Below are positions 5,674-13,851 of a stretch of 13,943 bases of DNA, piece after piece. Under the pieces are notes generated by a model, which saw only the letters and a list, made by a program, of their open reading frames with translations, was not told the DNA's origin and searched no databases. Position 1 is the stretch's first letter; every line of letters begins with the position of its first letter. Origin of the DNA: Deltaproteobacteria bacterium (GTDB taxonomy: Bacteria > Myxococcota > Myxococcia > SLRQ01); contig SKWY01000467.1 of the NCBI GenBank assembly GCA_007128675.1, forward strand, positions 1 to 13,943, read 5' to 3'. The translations under genes were made by a program, and so were the position numbers.

Positions 5674-7392
5674 ATGGCGAGCACAACGAACTGCAACCTG
5701 CTTCCCCTCTTGGTTTTGGGTCTCCTTTTCTCTTCATTGCTTCTAGTTGCCTGCGGTGGCGACGATGAATGCGATGCTCAATGTGACCCCGACGCCTGCG
5801 AGGAGTGCGTGGGTGGGGATTGCGTCTCGTACTGCGTGGAGGGCGAGATCTGCGATGGCGAGGGCGGCTGCGCTGTGCCGGCGACCGAGTGCGACCCACC
5901 TTGCGACCCCGACGCCTGCGAGGAGTGCGTGGGCGGCGATTGCGTCTCGTACTGCGTGGAGGGCGAGATCTGCGATGGCGATGGCGGCTGCGCTTTGCCG
6001 GCGACGGAGTGCGACCCACCTTGCGACCCCGACGCCTGTGAGGAGTGCGTCGATGGCGATTGCGTTTCTTACTGCGCGGAAGGTGAGATCTGCGATGGCG
6101 AGGGCGGCTGTCTCGCTGCTCGCCGCGTCATCGGCGCCACCTGCACGAGCAATGAGGACTGCAGATTCGAGGGCGCGTTCTGCCTGACCGAGTTCCATTC
6201 GGGTGTGCCCGGGGGATTCTGCACGATAGGCTGCGGCTTCACGGACTGTCCCGAGGGGAGCGCTTGCCTCTTGAGACCATGGCTGGTTTGTGCGCCTGCC
6301 TGCAACCTGGAACACGACGATTGCCGCGACGGGCTAACTTGCAGCGCCTTCAGTGAAGGAGGAGTTTGCTGGGCCGGATGTACCGACAGCATCCATTGCA
6401 CGGCTACAGATTACTGTGATGTGGACTCGGGATTCTGCGAGTGTCCTGTGGGCTTTGTTCCCGACCACGATGCCGAGGTCTGCGAGCAGTTCGTCTGCGA
6501 GGCCATCGAGGTCTTCGAGGACACCTTCCTCGTTGGCAACACCTGTAATGAAGGTACCGAGATCTACACAGGCGAGCACTGTCTCCGCCGGGCTAGTTTC
6601 GGTCATGAGGTTGTCTTCAGCCTGCAGATGCCCCCCCACGCTGCTGTGGACGTCGAGGTCGTGGGGGTGGACTACGACGCCACTCTTTGGGTGACGACCG
6701 ATTGCTACGACTTCTCTGGAGCCTACTGTGTAGCTAGCTCGGACGAGGCGGCCGATGGCGAGCCGGAAATAGTCACCATCATCAATGCCACAGACGATGA
6801 AATCACCTACTTCATTGTCGCCGACACCGACTGGGAACCTGGTATGGCGGAGTGCGGCTCCTACCAGCTCACGATAGGCGAATTCGAAGCCATCGAGTAT
6901 CAGTTCGATTGCGAAAATACTCTGCTCAACGAGAGCTTCGACGCGGTACACGAAGGTGAACTGCCGGCGGGCTGGGAGCTCGACTGGACAGAGGGCAATG
7001 AGACTTGGGGAGTTGTCAGCGACCGTTCCGGCCACTCACTGAATGGCACCCCCTTTCTGATTGTGGACAGCGACGCAGCAAGCTTCGGGGCTACTCACGA
7101 CGAGGCAGTGATCACCCCGGCGGTCGACGTCACGGGCCATGACTCTTTAACTCTGATGTTCGAGCAGTATTATAATCACCTGAGCGGATCAGAAGGGACC
7201 GTACAGGTGTTCGACGGGGCCGACTGGCAGGATGTCCTCGTGATGACCGGCACACAAGGAAACTGGTCCGAGCCCCACGAGCAGATAATCGACATCACCG
7301 AGCATGCCAACGAGGAACTCCGGATTCGCTTCATCTACCAGGCAGGATCGCAGGGGTGGTGGGCCGTCGACAACGTGAGAATTTGCGGCTAA
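5674..7392 (+). CDS. Cysteine-rich surface lipoprotein with tandem repeats
   Basis: The 572-residue product starts with a lipoprotein signal: a hydrophobic run at residues 9-26 and lipobox LVAC with Cys27. Gly at +2 fits transport to the outer membrane. The start at ATG 5674 places this signal at the N-terminus, and the ribosome site before it is weak. Residues 32-146 are three 40-residue repeats with about eight or nine cysteines each. Residues 147-275 continue with further cysteine-rich modules of the kind seen in Myxococcota surface proteins, ending in an EGF-like CECPVGF segment. Residues 275-408 are a beta-rich domain resembling PPC domains. Residues 417-572 resemble the cleaved-adhesin / choice-of-anchor J beta-sandwich (LPAGW, VDSDAASFG, VITPAVDVTGHDSL, WWAVDNVRI). 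No catalytic motif is visible. A binding or adhesive role at the cell surface is inferred. It may share transcripts with the peroxidase gene 239 bp upstream, but nothing shows this. Confidence 0.85.
   Translation: MASTTNCNLLPLLVLGLLFSSLLLVACGGDDECDAQCDPDACEECVGGDCVSYCVEGEICDGEGGCAVPATECDPPCDPDACEECVGGDCVSYCVEGEICDGDGGCALPATECDPPCDPDACEECVDGDCVSYCAEGEICDGEGGCLAARRVIGATCTSNEDCRFEGAFCLTEFHSGVPGGFCTIGCGFTDCPEGSACLLRPWLVCAPACNLEHDDCRDGLTCSAFSEGGVCWAGCTDSIHCTATDYCDVDSGFCECPVGFVPDHDAEVCEQFVCEAIEVFEDTFLVGNTCNEGTEIYTGEHCLRRASFGHEVVFSLQMPPHAAVDVEVVGVDYDATLWVTTDCYDFSGAYCVASSDEAADGEPEIVTIINATDDEITYFIVADTDWEPGMAECGSYQLTIGEFEAIEYQFDCENTLLNESFDAVHEGELPAGWELDWTEGNETWGVVSDRSGHSLNGTPFLIVDSDAASFGATHDEAVITPAVDVTGHDSLTLMFEQYYNHLSGSEGTVQVFDGADWQDVLVMTGTQGNWSEPHEQIIDITEHANEELRIRFIYQAGSQGWWAVDNVRICG
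5767..6111 (+). repeat. Three 120-bp tandem repeats encoding Cys-rich units
   Basis: Units start at 5767, 5887 and 6007 and are nearly identical at the DNA level; the third stops at its last cysteine. Each encodes CDPDACEECV, then GDCVSYC, then EGEICDG and GGC. The low divergence points to recent duplication and makes the array prone to changes in copy number. Confidence 0.9.
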
Positions 7393-7536
7393 ACGTAATG
7401 GCTTGCCTTCGCTACCCTTCCTAGTTCTTCCCAATGCGAGGCGCGCTGGCCCTGGCAGCGGTCTCTTCGTAGGGATGAGCGATCTGGACTAGTTCACAAA
7501 TAGGGTTTTCCAAAACACTGGAACGTGCCCTCTTGT
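7393..7536. other. Convergent intergenic region
   Basis: These 144 bases lie between the stop codons of the lipoprotein gene (+) and the dehydrogenase gene (-). A bidirectional terminator would be expected here. The only candidate is GTTTTCCAAAAC near 7504-7515, whose stem is all A-T except the end pair and too weak to call. Confidence 0.3.
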
Positions 7537-8469
7537 CTAGCAACCAGGGTCGCGAGAGATGTCCAGCAGGGCCTGATAGAGCGCATGGGTACCGTGCGTG
7601 CCGTGACCCAGCTCGGAGGCCTTCCTATATATGGACTCGACTAGGGTGAGCCCGGGGAGGTCTATGCCCATGTTCCTCGCCTCGTCGAGCGCGATTTTCA
7701 TGTCTTTTACGAAATGGTCGATCATGAAACCTGGCGCGAAGTCGCCTCGGAGCACTCTGGGTGCGAGGTTCTCTAGCGTCCAACAGTTGGCGGCGCCCTT
7801 GGAGATGGACTGAAGCACCAGGTTTGGTTCCAACCCGGCCTCCACGGCGTACAGGAGGCTCTCGCAAACACCGATCATGGTTCCGGCGACCACGATTTGA
7901 TTGCACATCTTGGTGTGTTGACCGGCCCCCGCAGGTCCCTGATGGACGATATTTACCCCCATCAGACCCAGAAGTGGTCGGACTCTCTCGAAAGCTTCGA
8001 TATCGCCGCCGACCATTATCGCGAGCTTTGCCTCGCGGGCTCCCACATCGCCGCCCGAAACTGGTGCGTCCAAGGCGAAGGCGCCACGTTTCTTCGCTTC
8101 ATCGGCGATCTCCTTGGCCAGGCTTGGACTGGTAGTGGTCAGGTCGATGGCGACTCGACCCTCATTCAGGCCGGCGAGAACGCCATTCTGCTCGAAGTAG
8201 ACCTGCCGGACGTCGGGAGGGAAGCCGACGATCGTGAAGACGACGTCCGAGGCCTCGGCCACCTCGCGCGGAGAGGCGGCCCATGTGGCGCCTCTCTCGA
8301 GCAGAGCCTTTGCCTTGGATTGGGTGCGTGTGAATACGGTGGCCTGGTAGCCGGCATCCATGAGGTGGCCGCACATGGAGTGCCCCATCACTCCCGTCCC
8401 GATCCAGCCGATGCGTGTCTCTTGGGGAGAGACACGAAGCTCGACGTCCTGCTTGGATGGCTTTTTCAT
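7537..8469 (-). CDS. NAD(P)-dependent beta-hydroxyacid dehydrogenase (HIBADH/GarR-like)
   Basis: From ATG 8469 the product has 310 residues, close to the 290-300 typical of the 3-hydroxyisobutyrate / tartronate-semialdehyde reductase family. GWIGTGVMG at 21-29 is the Rossmann nucleotide-binding loop. DLTTTSPSLAKEIA at 109-122 is the family substrate-binding motif. DAPVSGGDVGA at 134-144 is the second signature. GAGQHTKMCNQ at 181-191 carries the catalytic Lys187; the NQ pair after it is as in GarR-type reductases. FMIDHFVKDMKIALDEA at 248-264 is the conserved all-helical C-terminal segment. It should reversibly oxidise a beta-hydroxyacid in the cytoplasm, but motifs alone do not fix the substrate. 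The frame extends to 8592, but the sequence there is low-complexity and unlike the family. No Shine-Dalgarno precedes ATG 8469, so the start is only moderately sure. No neighbour suggests a pathway. Confidence 0.88.
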   Translation of the reverse strand: MKKPSKQDVELRVSPQETRIGWIGTGVMGHSMCGHLMDAGYQATVFTRTQSKAKALLERGATWAASPREVAEASDVVFTIVGFPPDVRQVYFEQNGVLAGLNEGRVAIDLTTTSPSLAKEIADEAKKRGAFALDAPVSGGDVGAREAKLAIMVGGDIEAFERVRPLLGLMGVNIVHQGPAGAGQHTKMCNQIVVAGTMIGVCESLLYAVEAGLEPNLVLQSISKGAANCWTLENLAPRVLRGDFAPGFMIDHFVKDMKIALDEARNMGIDLPGLTLVESIYRKASELGHGTHGTHALYQALLDISRDPGC

Positions 8470-8592
8470 GCACGCCGTTAAAGCTCGAAAGCTCGTTCTT
8501 GGCAAAGGAGTCCCGAGAAGCGATGCAAATGAATCGGTGCAGCGATGCAGGGAAGTCTCCTGCCGCGGCGCCCTTCGTCTTGCTGTAGCCAC

Positions 8593-8602
8593 GGCACGTG
8601 CC
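8593..8602. promoter_or_regulatory. Perfect palindrome GGCACGTGCC
   Basis: This ten-base perfect palindrome lies in the divergent region between the dehydrogenase gene and the efflux operon, 75 bases before the first efflux start. Short palindromes here are often operators for dimeric repressors of efflux operons, but no regulator gene is in the window, so the role is only suggested. Confidence 0.35.
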
Positions 8603-8624
8603 TAAGTCCATCCATGGCACTCTT

Positions 8625-8649
8625 GCCGGCGCGCGGTGGTGGCGCCGGC
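8625..8649. promoter_or_regulatory. Inverted repeat in the efflux operon leader
   Basis: GCCGGCGC at 8625-8632 and GCGCCGGC at 8642-8649 form a perfect 8-bp GC-only inverted repeat with a 9-base loop. It ends 28 bases before ATG 8678, just upstream of the GAGG ribosome site at 8667-8670. It could be an operator or a stable hairpin in the mRNA leader that affects translation. No T-run follows, so it is not an intrinsic terminator. Confidence 0.4.
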
Positions 8650-8677
8650 GGTTTGGAGTGTCCGCCGAGGACGACAA

Positions 8678-10141
8678 ATGGCCGAAGATTCAAGTGCCAG
8701 GGCGCACACGAGCGCCAGGATCGCATGCTCGGACGTCAGCGACATAGCCGGCGCTTTGTGCTCGCTCATCGCCGTCGTGCTCTTGAGCTCTTGCTCCAGC
8801 ATCCTCTCGCGGCCGCAGCCGGATGTACTTCGGGAATTGCCGGTGCCAAAGGCCTTCAGCCAGCCCCTCGAAGAAGGTATCGAACCTCCCGATGCCTGGT
8901 GGGAGTCTTTCGATGACGAGGCTCTGAACGACCTCATCGCTCGAGCCCTCGAGGGAAGCCCGAGCCTCCGGCAGGCCCTCTCCAGGATGGAGATTGCCGA
9001 TGCTTCCAGGCGGCGGTCGGCGGCGGCCTTGTGGCCCTCGCTCGATGGGAGCATTGGGGCCGGGCGCCAACGCCAGCGCTTCGATCTAGATGATCAGACC
9101 TTCGTGTTCACCCAGAGTTCCTTCGATCTCAACCTGGCCGCATCCTATGAGGTGGACCTGTGGGGTAGGGCCGCGGCCCTCGCCGGCGCAGGCGAGCTGT
9201 GGTGGCGTGCGTCAAAGAGCGATCTTGTCGCCGCCGCCATAAGCCTCACCGCGGCGGTCGCACAGGCATGGTACGACCTGGTGGCAGCCCGCGCGAACCT
9301 GTCCCTCCTAGATCGGCAGCTTGGAGCGAGCGCGCTGTACCTCGAGCTCTTGGAGCTTCGGTTCGAGGAGGGCGTCGCCACCTCGGCGGATGTTCGGAGG
9401 CAGCGCCTGCAGATGGAACAGATGACGGCCCAACGTGCCTTGATTGAGGGGCGTGTCGAAATCGCCGGGCACTCTTTGCAGGCGATCCTGGGAGGCCCGG
9501 TCGGTCCGGAAGGTCCAAGCCTCCCGAAGGGCGCATCCTTCCCCGAGCTGCCCTCGACGCCGGATGTCGGTTTGCCGGCAGATCTTCTCGAGAGAAGGCC
9601 GGACATCTTGGCCGCCCGCCATAGGCTCGAGGCGGCGGACCAGCAGCTCGCGGCGGCGCTCGCTGCCAGGCTCCCTTCAATAAGGCTCTTTGCCGACGGT
9701 GGCTTACGCGCAACAAGCCTCGCCCAACTATTCGAAACTCCGCTTTGGAACCTCATGGCGAGCCTCGCCGTCCCGCTCTTTCGAGGCGGAGAGCTCGCGG
9801 CGGCCGCCGATGAGCAAGAGGCCTCGCGGGACGAGGCGGCATGGCTCTATGTCGAAGTTCTGGTGGAGGCGCTAGGAGAGGTCGAAAGCGCTTTAGTCGC
9901 CGAGGCATCGCAATGGAGCCATGAGCTGCGTCTTCGCAAGGCTCATGAGTCCAGCGTTGCCCTGCAGGGCGAGTTGACCGAGCGTTTCGTCGAAGGCCTG
10001 ATCGATTTCTTCCAGGTTCTTGCCGTCATCGAAACGAGGCAGAGCATCGAGCAGCTGCTTTTGGAATCGAAGCGAGAGCTCATTTCCTCACGTATTCGAC
10101 TTCACCGTGCGCTCGCCGGTGGGTGGGTCGAGGCAGGCTGA
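8678..10141 (+). CDS. RND efflux outer-membrane lipoprotein (NodT/OprM type)
   Basis: From ATG 8678 the product has 487 residues, normal for TolC-like outer-membrane factors. The hydrophobic segment at 23-38 ends in lipobox LSSC with Cys39, typical of the lipidated NodT/OprM branch. The mature part shows the duplicated OEP pattern: WWESFDDEALNDLIARAL near the start, YEVDLWGR in the first half, LLERRPDILAARHRLEAA opening the second half, then LARLPSIRLFADGG-like and FRGGELAAA-like motifs. As a trimer it would form the channel through the outer membrane for the adaptor and permease encoded next. GAGG at 8667-8670 lies seven bases before ATG and decides this start over an in-frame one 42 bases upstream. 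First gene of the operon; the adaptor gene follows six bases after the stop. Confidence 0.93.
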   Translation: MAEDSSARAHTSARIACSDVSDIAGALCSLIAVVLLSSCSSILSRPQPDVLRELPVPKAFSQPLEEGIEPPDAWWESFDDEALNDLIARALEGSPSLRQALSRMEIADASRRRSAAALWPSLDGSIGAGRQRQRFDLDDQTFVFTQSSFDLNLAASYEVDLWGRAAALAGAGELWWRASKSDLVAAAISLTAAVAQAWYDLVAARANLSLLDRQLGASALYLELLELRFEEGVATSADVRRQRLQMEQMTAQRALIEGRVEIAGHSLQAILGGPVGPEGPSLPKGASFPELPSTPDVGLPADLLERRPDILAARHRLEAADQQLAAALAARLPSIRLFADGGLRATSLAQLFETPLWNLMASLAVPLFRGGELAAAADEQEASRDEAAWLYVEVLVEALGEVESALVAEASQWSHELRLRKAHESSVALQGELTERFVEGLIDFFQVLAVIETRQSIEQLLLESKRELISSRIRLHRALAGGWVEAG

Positions 10142-10147
10142 TAGCGT

Positions 10148-11317
10148 ATGGCGGCTCGAGCAAAACGCGTGGCCAAGGCCGTGCTGCCGCCCGTTCTGCT
10201 CCTTGGAGCCGGCGTCCTGGTCGCCGTCTTTCTCGTATCCATGCGCCCAGTTCCCGAACGGCGTGTCCCCGAGCCGGCCCGCGTGCTGGTCGAGGTCCTC
10301 GAGGTTCGGCCCACGGACCGGGAAGTGAGTGTATTCGGGCGGGGAGATGTGTTCCCAAGCAGACAGGTGTCCCTCCAAGCCGAGCTCGCGGGTAGGGTCG
10401 CCTGGACGAACGAGGGGCTCATGGACGGGGGAGTGGTACGTGCCGGAGAGGCCCTAGTTCGCCTGGAGGACCGGGAGCAGCGGCTTGCCGTTTCGGAGCG
10501 AAAGGCGGACCTCCAGTCCGCGAGGGTGGCCCTTCGAGAGGAGGAAGCGAGAGGACGGACGGCGAGGCGGGAGATCGAGCTTCTTGGAGAGCTGGGCGAG
10601 CGGGCCGCTCAAAGCGAGCTAGCGCTGCGAGAGCCTCAGCTCGAGACTGCGAGGTTGGCCCTCGAGGCGGCCCAAAGCGGGGTGGACAGAGCGGCGCTGA
10701 ACTTGTCGAGGACCGTTGTAAAGGCTCCTTTCGACAGCCTGATCCGCGAGGCCCCCATAGCCGTGGGACAGTATGTGGCGCCGCAAATGGAGATAGCGTC
10801 CTTGGTGGGAACGGAGAGCTTCCGAGTGCGGGCCTCATTGCCCGCGGCGGACGCGGTCCTGGTCGAGCCCGGCGCCCGCGCCAAAGTGATCCACTCGCAG
10901 GGAGAGCAGACGAGGCAGGTCTATGACGCCGTCGTGCTGCGCCTCTTGGGCGAGCTGGAGCCCACCGCCAGGTTGGCGCGGGTGCTCGTCGAGGTGCCCG
11001 ACCCCCTGGGTCTGTCGCGCCCTGACGGGGATCACACACCGCTTCTAATCGGCTCGTTCGTCGAGGTAGAGATGTACGTGGGCGCGCTCGAGGGCGTCTT
11101 CGCCTTGCCTCGCCGTGCCCTTCGCCAAGGCAACAGGGTGTTCGTTAAGGACGAGGACAGGCGTCTTCGTATCCGGAGAGTGGAGATAGCCTGGAGCGAT
11201 CGCCAGGAGGTCTTGGTGAGCTTGGGGCTGGAGCCGAACGAGAGAGTCATAGTCAGCCCCCTGCCTGGCGCCGTCGAGGGGATGCTGCTTCGAGCCGACG
11301 AGGTGCCGGAGCAATGA
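10148..11317 (+). CDS. RND efflux periplasmic adaptor (membrane fusion protein)
   Basis: The product has 389 residues. A membrane anchor at 11-31 follows a basic N-terminus. Residues 77-108 (LQAELAGRVAWTNEG, GVVRAGEALVRLED) are the first half of the lipoyl-like domain. Residues 110-187 form a long Arg/Glu/Ala-rich coiled-coil hairpin. Residues 188-220 (TVVKAPFDSLI, GQYVAPQ) complete the lipoyl domain. A beta-barrel and a membrane-proximal domain follow, with FALPRRAL near residue 325. This is the order of HlyD/AcrA-type adaptors. It would link the outer-membrane factor to the inner-membrane permease. The gene starts six bases after the outer-membrane gene and overlaps the permease start by four bases (ATGA at 11314-11317), so translation is probably coupled. 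Confidence 0.93.
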   Translation: MAARAKRVAKAVLPPVLLLGAGVLVAVFLVSMRPVPERRVPEPARVLVEVLEVRPTDREVSVFGRGDVFPSRQVSLQAELAGRVAWTNEGLMDGGVVRAGEALVRLEDREQRLAVSERKADLQSARVALREEEARGRTARREIELLGELGERAAQSELALREPQLETARLALEAAQSGVDRAALNLSRTVVKAPFDSLIREAPIAVGQYVAPQMEIASLVGTESFRVRASLPAADAVLVEPGARAKVIHSQGEQTRQVYDAVVLRLLGELEPTARLARVLVEVPDPLGLSRPDGDHTPLLIGSFVEVEMYVGALEGVFALPRRALRQGNRVFVKDEDRRLRIRRVEIAWSDRQEVLVSLGLEPNERVIVSPLPGAVEGMLLRADEVPEQ

Positions 11318-13851
11318 GGGAGGGAGGTGTCGAGAATAAGGGGCCTCTCGCCTGGTTCGCGCGCAACGCCGTGGCCGCGAATGTCGTAATGATCATTCTG
11401 CTCGCCGGTGGCCTGATCTCGGTCGGCAACATCCAGCAGGAGGTGTTTCCCGATGTCGAGGTCGACATGGTCGTCATCGAGATCGCCTATCCCGGCGCGA
11501 GCCCGGAAGAGGTCGAGCAGGGCGTGCTCTCTGTCACCGAGGAGGCCGTCCGGGGGCTGACGGGCGTTCGCTCCGTCGAGTCCGTCGCCGATGAGGGAGT
11601 AGGGATCGTTCGAGTAGAGGTGATACTCGGGGCCGACGCGGACAGGGTCGCCACGGATGTCGAGAACGCCGTGGCGAGAATCGCAACCTATCCCGACGAC
11701 GCGGAGACTCCCTCTGTATCGCTCGTAGCCTTTCGAATGCTCGCCGTCTCGATCGCGATCTTCGGTCCAGACGACGAGGAGGTTCTTCGCCGCTACGCAC
11801 AAAGGCTTCGCTCATTGCTGCTGGAAGACGAGCGCGTCACACTGGTCGAGCTGAGGGCCGTGAGGCCGCGGGAGATCGCGATAAGCATTCCCGCCGCCGA
11901 GCTTTGGCGTCACGGCGTGACCCTGGAACAGGTGGCCAGACAGGTCAGGGCATCGACGCTCACCCTTCCCGCGGGTGATGTAGATACTCCCGCGGGCGAG
12001 ATAATGGTGCGGACCGAGGAGAGGGTGGAGTACGGAAGCGACCTGGAGGACGTCCCCGTCCTGGCGAGTCCCGAGGGCGTGATAGCAAGGGTAGCCGACC
12101 TCGGCGATGTAGCGGATGGTTTCGAGGACACTGGTCTCGCGGCCTTTGTCGACGGCAACAGAGCTGTCTTGGCTAACGTCATGCGTGTGGGAGATCAGAC
12201 CCCCAACGAAGTGGCGGCGGCGGCTCGCGAGGCCGTACGAGCCCTTGAAAACGAGCTGCCGGAGGCCATGGGGGTCATGATCTTGCAGGACACCTCGGTT
12301 CTCTTTTCTGACCGGGTGAGGCTTCTTGTCAGAAACGGGCTCATCGGTCTGCTCTTGATTCTGCTCATCCTCGGGGTGTTCCTGGAGCTCAAGCTAGCCT
12401 TTTGGGTGATGGTAGGGCTCGCGGTTTCCTTCATCGGGGCGCTGCTCTTCCTGCCGGCTCTAGACGTGTCGCTCAACGTAGTGTCCATTTTCGCGTTCAT
12501 CATCGCGTTGGGCCTTGTGATCGACGACGCCATAGTCGTCGGCGAAGCCGTCTATCGTCACAGGCAGGAGGGAATGGAGACGCTGGCCGCCGCGATAGCG
12601 GGCGTGCGGGAGATGGTCCTTCCAGTGACCTTCGCCGTCTTGACGACTGCGCTTGCATTTCTTCCGTTGCTACTAGTCTCCGGCTTCGCGGGCAGGATCT
12701 ACGCGAATATCCCTCTCATCGTGCTACCCGTTCTGGCCATCTCCCTGGTGGAGGCGTTCTTCATCCTACCGGCTCATCTTGGCCACAGCAGGCCTCTTAC
12801 GACGAGAGGGGTGCTGGGGTGGGTAACACGCAATCAAGAGAAGGTGGGAGGGTGGTTGCAGCACTTCATCGACAACCAGTACTGCTCGGCGGTTCGGTGG
12901 GCTGTAAGGAACAGGTACTTGACCTTGTCCTTCTTCGTGAGCCTGCTCATAATCAGCGCGGCCATGGTGGCCGGCGGTAGGCTCGGGTTCATCTTCATGC
13001 CCGACATCGAGAGCGACACTTCGGCGGCCCTCTTGGAGTTTCCGTTTGGCTCTCCCCAACAGGAAACGCTGCGCGGGATGGAGCTGCTCGAGAACGAGGC
13101 CCGCGCCGTACTCGAGGATAACGGGTGGAAAGAGTTTCACAGGGCGACGTTCTCGCAGGTAGGCGCGCTGACGTTTACGGGGGGGATGCCTGGGACAGGG
13201 GCGCGTCCCGAAACGGGAGGTCATCTGGCGGAGGTTGCGGTGGAGCTGGTGCCGGCGGGAGAGAGGCCCTTTTCCGCCGAGGACTTCAATCGCCTCTGGC
13301 GAAGGCGAGTGGGCGAGATTCCCGGCGCCGTAAGGCTCGCCTACTTCCATCAGGCCGCGGGCATGGGACAGCGGGCGGTGGCCTTCGATCTCTCTCACCC
13401 CGATGAATCCGCGCTGATGGAGGCCGCTCGAGTGCTGGCCGACCGGCTCGAGTGCTTCGTTGGCCTCTACGATGTAGATGCCGGTCTGGCCAGAGGCAAG
13501 GAGCAGATCGATCTCGAGCTTCTGCCAAGCGGCCGGATGCTCGGTCTCACCTCCGCCGAGATGGCACAGCAGGTCCGGGCCGCTGTCTTTGGCGCCGAAG
13601 CACTACGCCAGCAAAGAGACAGAGACGAGGTAAGGGTGATGGTCCGTCTCCCCGAGGGTGAGAGGACGTCTCGCTGGGACGTTGAGAACCTGCCCATTCT
13701 CACGCCCCAAGGAGGCTGGGTCCCGCTGCGACATGTAGCCCGGCTAACCGAATGCGAGAGCCCAGCCAGGATCCTGCGCCGAGATGGACGTCGAATCATC
13801 CAGGTGAGCGCCGACATCGACAGGGATATCCAGCATTGCCAGACGACGTGA
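11314..13851 (+). CDS. RND efflux permease, C-terminally truncated
   Basis: The 845-residue product matches the N-terminal four-fifths of HAE-type RND pumps, usually about 1020-1050 residues. TM1 is at about 19-37, followed by the first porter domain (FPDVEVDMVVIEIAYPGASP). TM2-TM6 span about 342-485 and contain GLVIDDAIVV with the proton-relay aspartates 404 and 405 in TM4. TM7 is at about 536-553, then the second periplasmic region. Family-like sequence runs to SADIDRDI (839), then QHCQTT and a TGA stop. TM8-TM12, with the relay lysine of TM10, are missing, so this product could not pump protons. None of the three forward frames after about 13830 resumes the family pattern, so this is not a simple frameshift. 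An insertion, deletion or assembly join is likelier. The start uses AGGTG eight bases upstream and overlaps the adaptor stop. Substrates unknown. Confidence 0.85.
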   Translation: MREGGVENKGPLAWFARNAVAANVVMIILLAGGLISVGNIQQEVFPDVEVDMVVIEIAYPGASPEEVEQGVLSVTEEAVRGLTGVRSVESVADEGVGIVRVEVILGADADRVATDVENAVARIATYPDDAETPSVSLVAFRMLAVSIAIFGPDDEEVLRRYAQRLRSLLLEDERVTLVELRAVRPREIAISIPAAELWRHGVTLEQVARQVRASTLTLPAGDVDTPAGEIMVRTEERVEYGSDLEDVPVLASPEGVIARVADLGDVADGFEDTGLAAFVDGNRAVLANVMRVGDQTPNEVAAAAREAVRALENELPEAMGVMILQDTSVLFSDRVRLLVRNGLIGLLLILLILGVFLELKLAFWVMVGLAVSFIGALLFLPALDVSLNVVSIFAFIIALGLVIDDAIVVGEAVYRHRQEGMETLAAAIAGVREMVLPVTFAVLTTALAFLPLLLVSGFAGRIYANIPLIVLPVLAISLVEAFFILPAHLGHSRPLTTRGVLGWVTRNQEKVGGWLQHFIDNQYCSAVRWAVRNRYLTLSFFVSLLIISAAMVAGGRLGFIFMPDIESDTSAALLEFPFGSPQQETLRGMELLENEARAVLEDNGWKEFHRATFSQVGALTFTGGMPGTGARPETGGHLAEVAVELVPAGERPFSAEDFNRLWRRRVGEIPGAVRLAYFHQAAGMGQRAVAFDLSHPDESALMEAARVLADRLECFVGLYDVDAGLARGKEQIDLELLPSGRMLGLTSAEMAQQVRAAVFGAEALRQQRDRDEVRVMVRLPEGERTSRWDVENLPILTPQGGWVPLRHVARLTECESPARILRRDGRRIIQVSADIDRDIQHCQTT

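Noticed and set aside
1791..6111. Shared 120-bp repeat period in the TPR gene and the lipoprotein gene as a common element
   Set aside because: The sequences are unrelated. Each period follows from a 40-residue protein unit.
8470..8592. N-terminal extension of the dehydrogenase to 8592
   Set aside because: The extra 41 residues are basic and low in family resemblance, and the Rossmann motif is already correctly placed from the start at 8469.
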